A program made the translations under genes and the position numbers. This document shows, one piece after another, positions 5,743 to 5,819 of a DNA stretch of 5,819 bases (the first letter of the stretch is position 1; each line of letters begins with the position of its first letter). Origin of the DNA: an uncultured Burkholderiaceae bacterium (GTDB lineage Bacteria > Pseudomonadota > Gammaproteobacteria > Burkholderiales > Burkholderiaceae); NCBI GenBank assembly GCA_937862845.1, contig CALMCK010000280.1, positions 1-5,819 on the forward strand. Reading direction: 5' to 3'. A model generated the notes under the pieces. It had not been told where the DNA came from and ran no database searches. It was given only the letters and a program-made list of their open reading frames with translations.

Positions 5743-5819
5743 AGATATGAGGGGTTAGACTGGTGTTTATAAGGCATGGACTCGATTAAGTGTGCAACAT
5801 ACGATAAGGTTGTGGGTTT

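Noticed and set aside
1..5819. Mobile elements, CRISPR arrays, toxin-antitoxin or phage-defence genes
   Set aside because: No transposase, terminal inverted repeats, regular spacer repeats or defence domains are visible; all supported genes are housekeeping or conserved unknowns.

Overview
The window reads as ordinary chromosomal housekeeping DNA from a Gram-negative proteobacterium. Betaproteobacteria are the best guess, with moderate confidence. Support comes from an N-terminal lipobox protein, a RluE-type pseudouridine synthase, a YaeQ protein, and a 138-residue protein of a type I know mainly from betaproteobacterial genomes. Every gene I can support lies on the minus strand, so transcription runs from the right end of the window to the left. 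I see no mobile element, CRISPR array, tRNA, rRNA or phage gene.

Right part (5709 down to 2155): five closely packed genes that look like one operon. In order they are rluE (23S rRNA pseudouridine synthase), a DUF192 lipoprotein, a squalene/phytoene synthase-like protein whose two Asp-rich motifs are both gone, yaeQ, and a class I SAM-dependent methyltransferase of the METTL25/RRNAD1-like type. The gaps are 27, 3, 39 and 3 bases. Only rluE has a clear Shine-Dalgarno sequence; the four downstream genes lack one, and two of them start 3 bases after the previous stop codon. An extended -10 promoter candidate precedes rluE. The genes share no obvious pathway, although two modify or probably modify RNA or other substrates and one is a degenerate isoprenoid-enzyme fold.

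Middle (2154 to 1599): a 139-base gap, then a gene for a small conserved soluble protein of unknown function. Databases often label such proteins 'ribonucleotide reductase subunit alpha', but nothing in the sequence supports that name.

Left part (1598 to 1): a 491-base intergenic stretch precedes the amino-terminal 369 codons of a sodium:alanine/glycine symporter (AGCS family) that runs off the left end. The stretch holds a strong nested hairpin with a T-run (terminator-like, better on the plus strand), a good extended -10 promoter for the symporter, and a predicted ~177-base leader. The leader contains a long AT-rich hairpin and a small GNRA-loop hairpin. The best candidates for undescribed biology are the degenerate synthase-like protein, the structured symporter leader, and the orphan plus-strand terminator-like structure.
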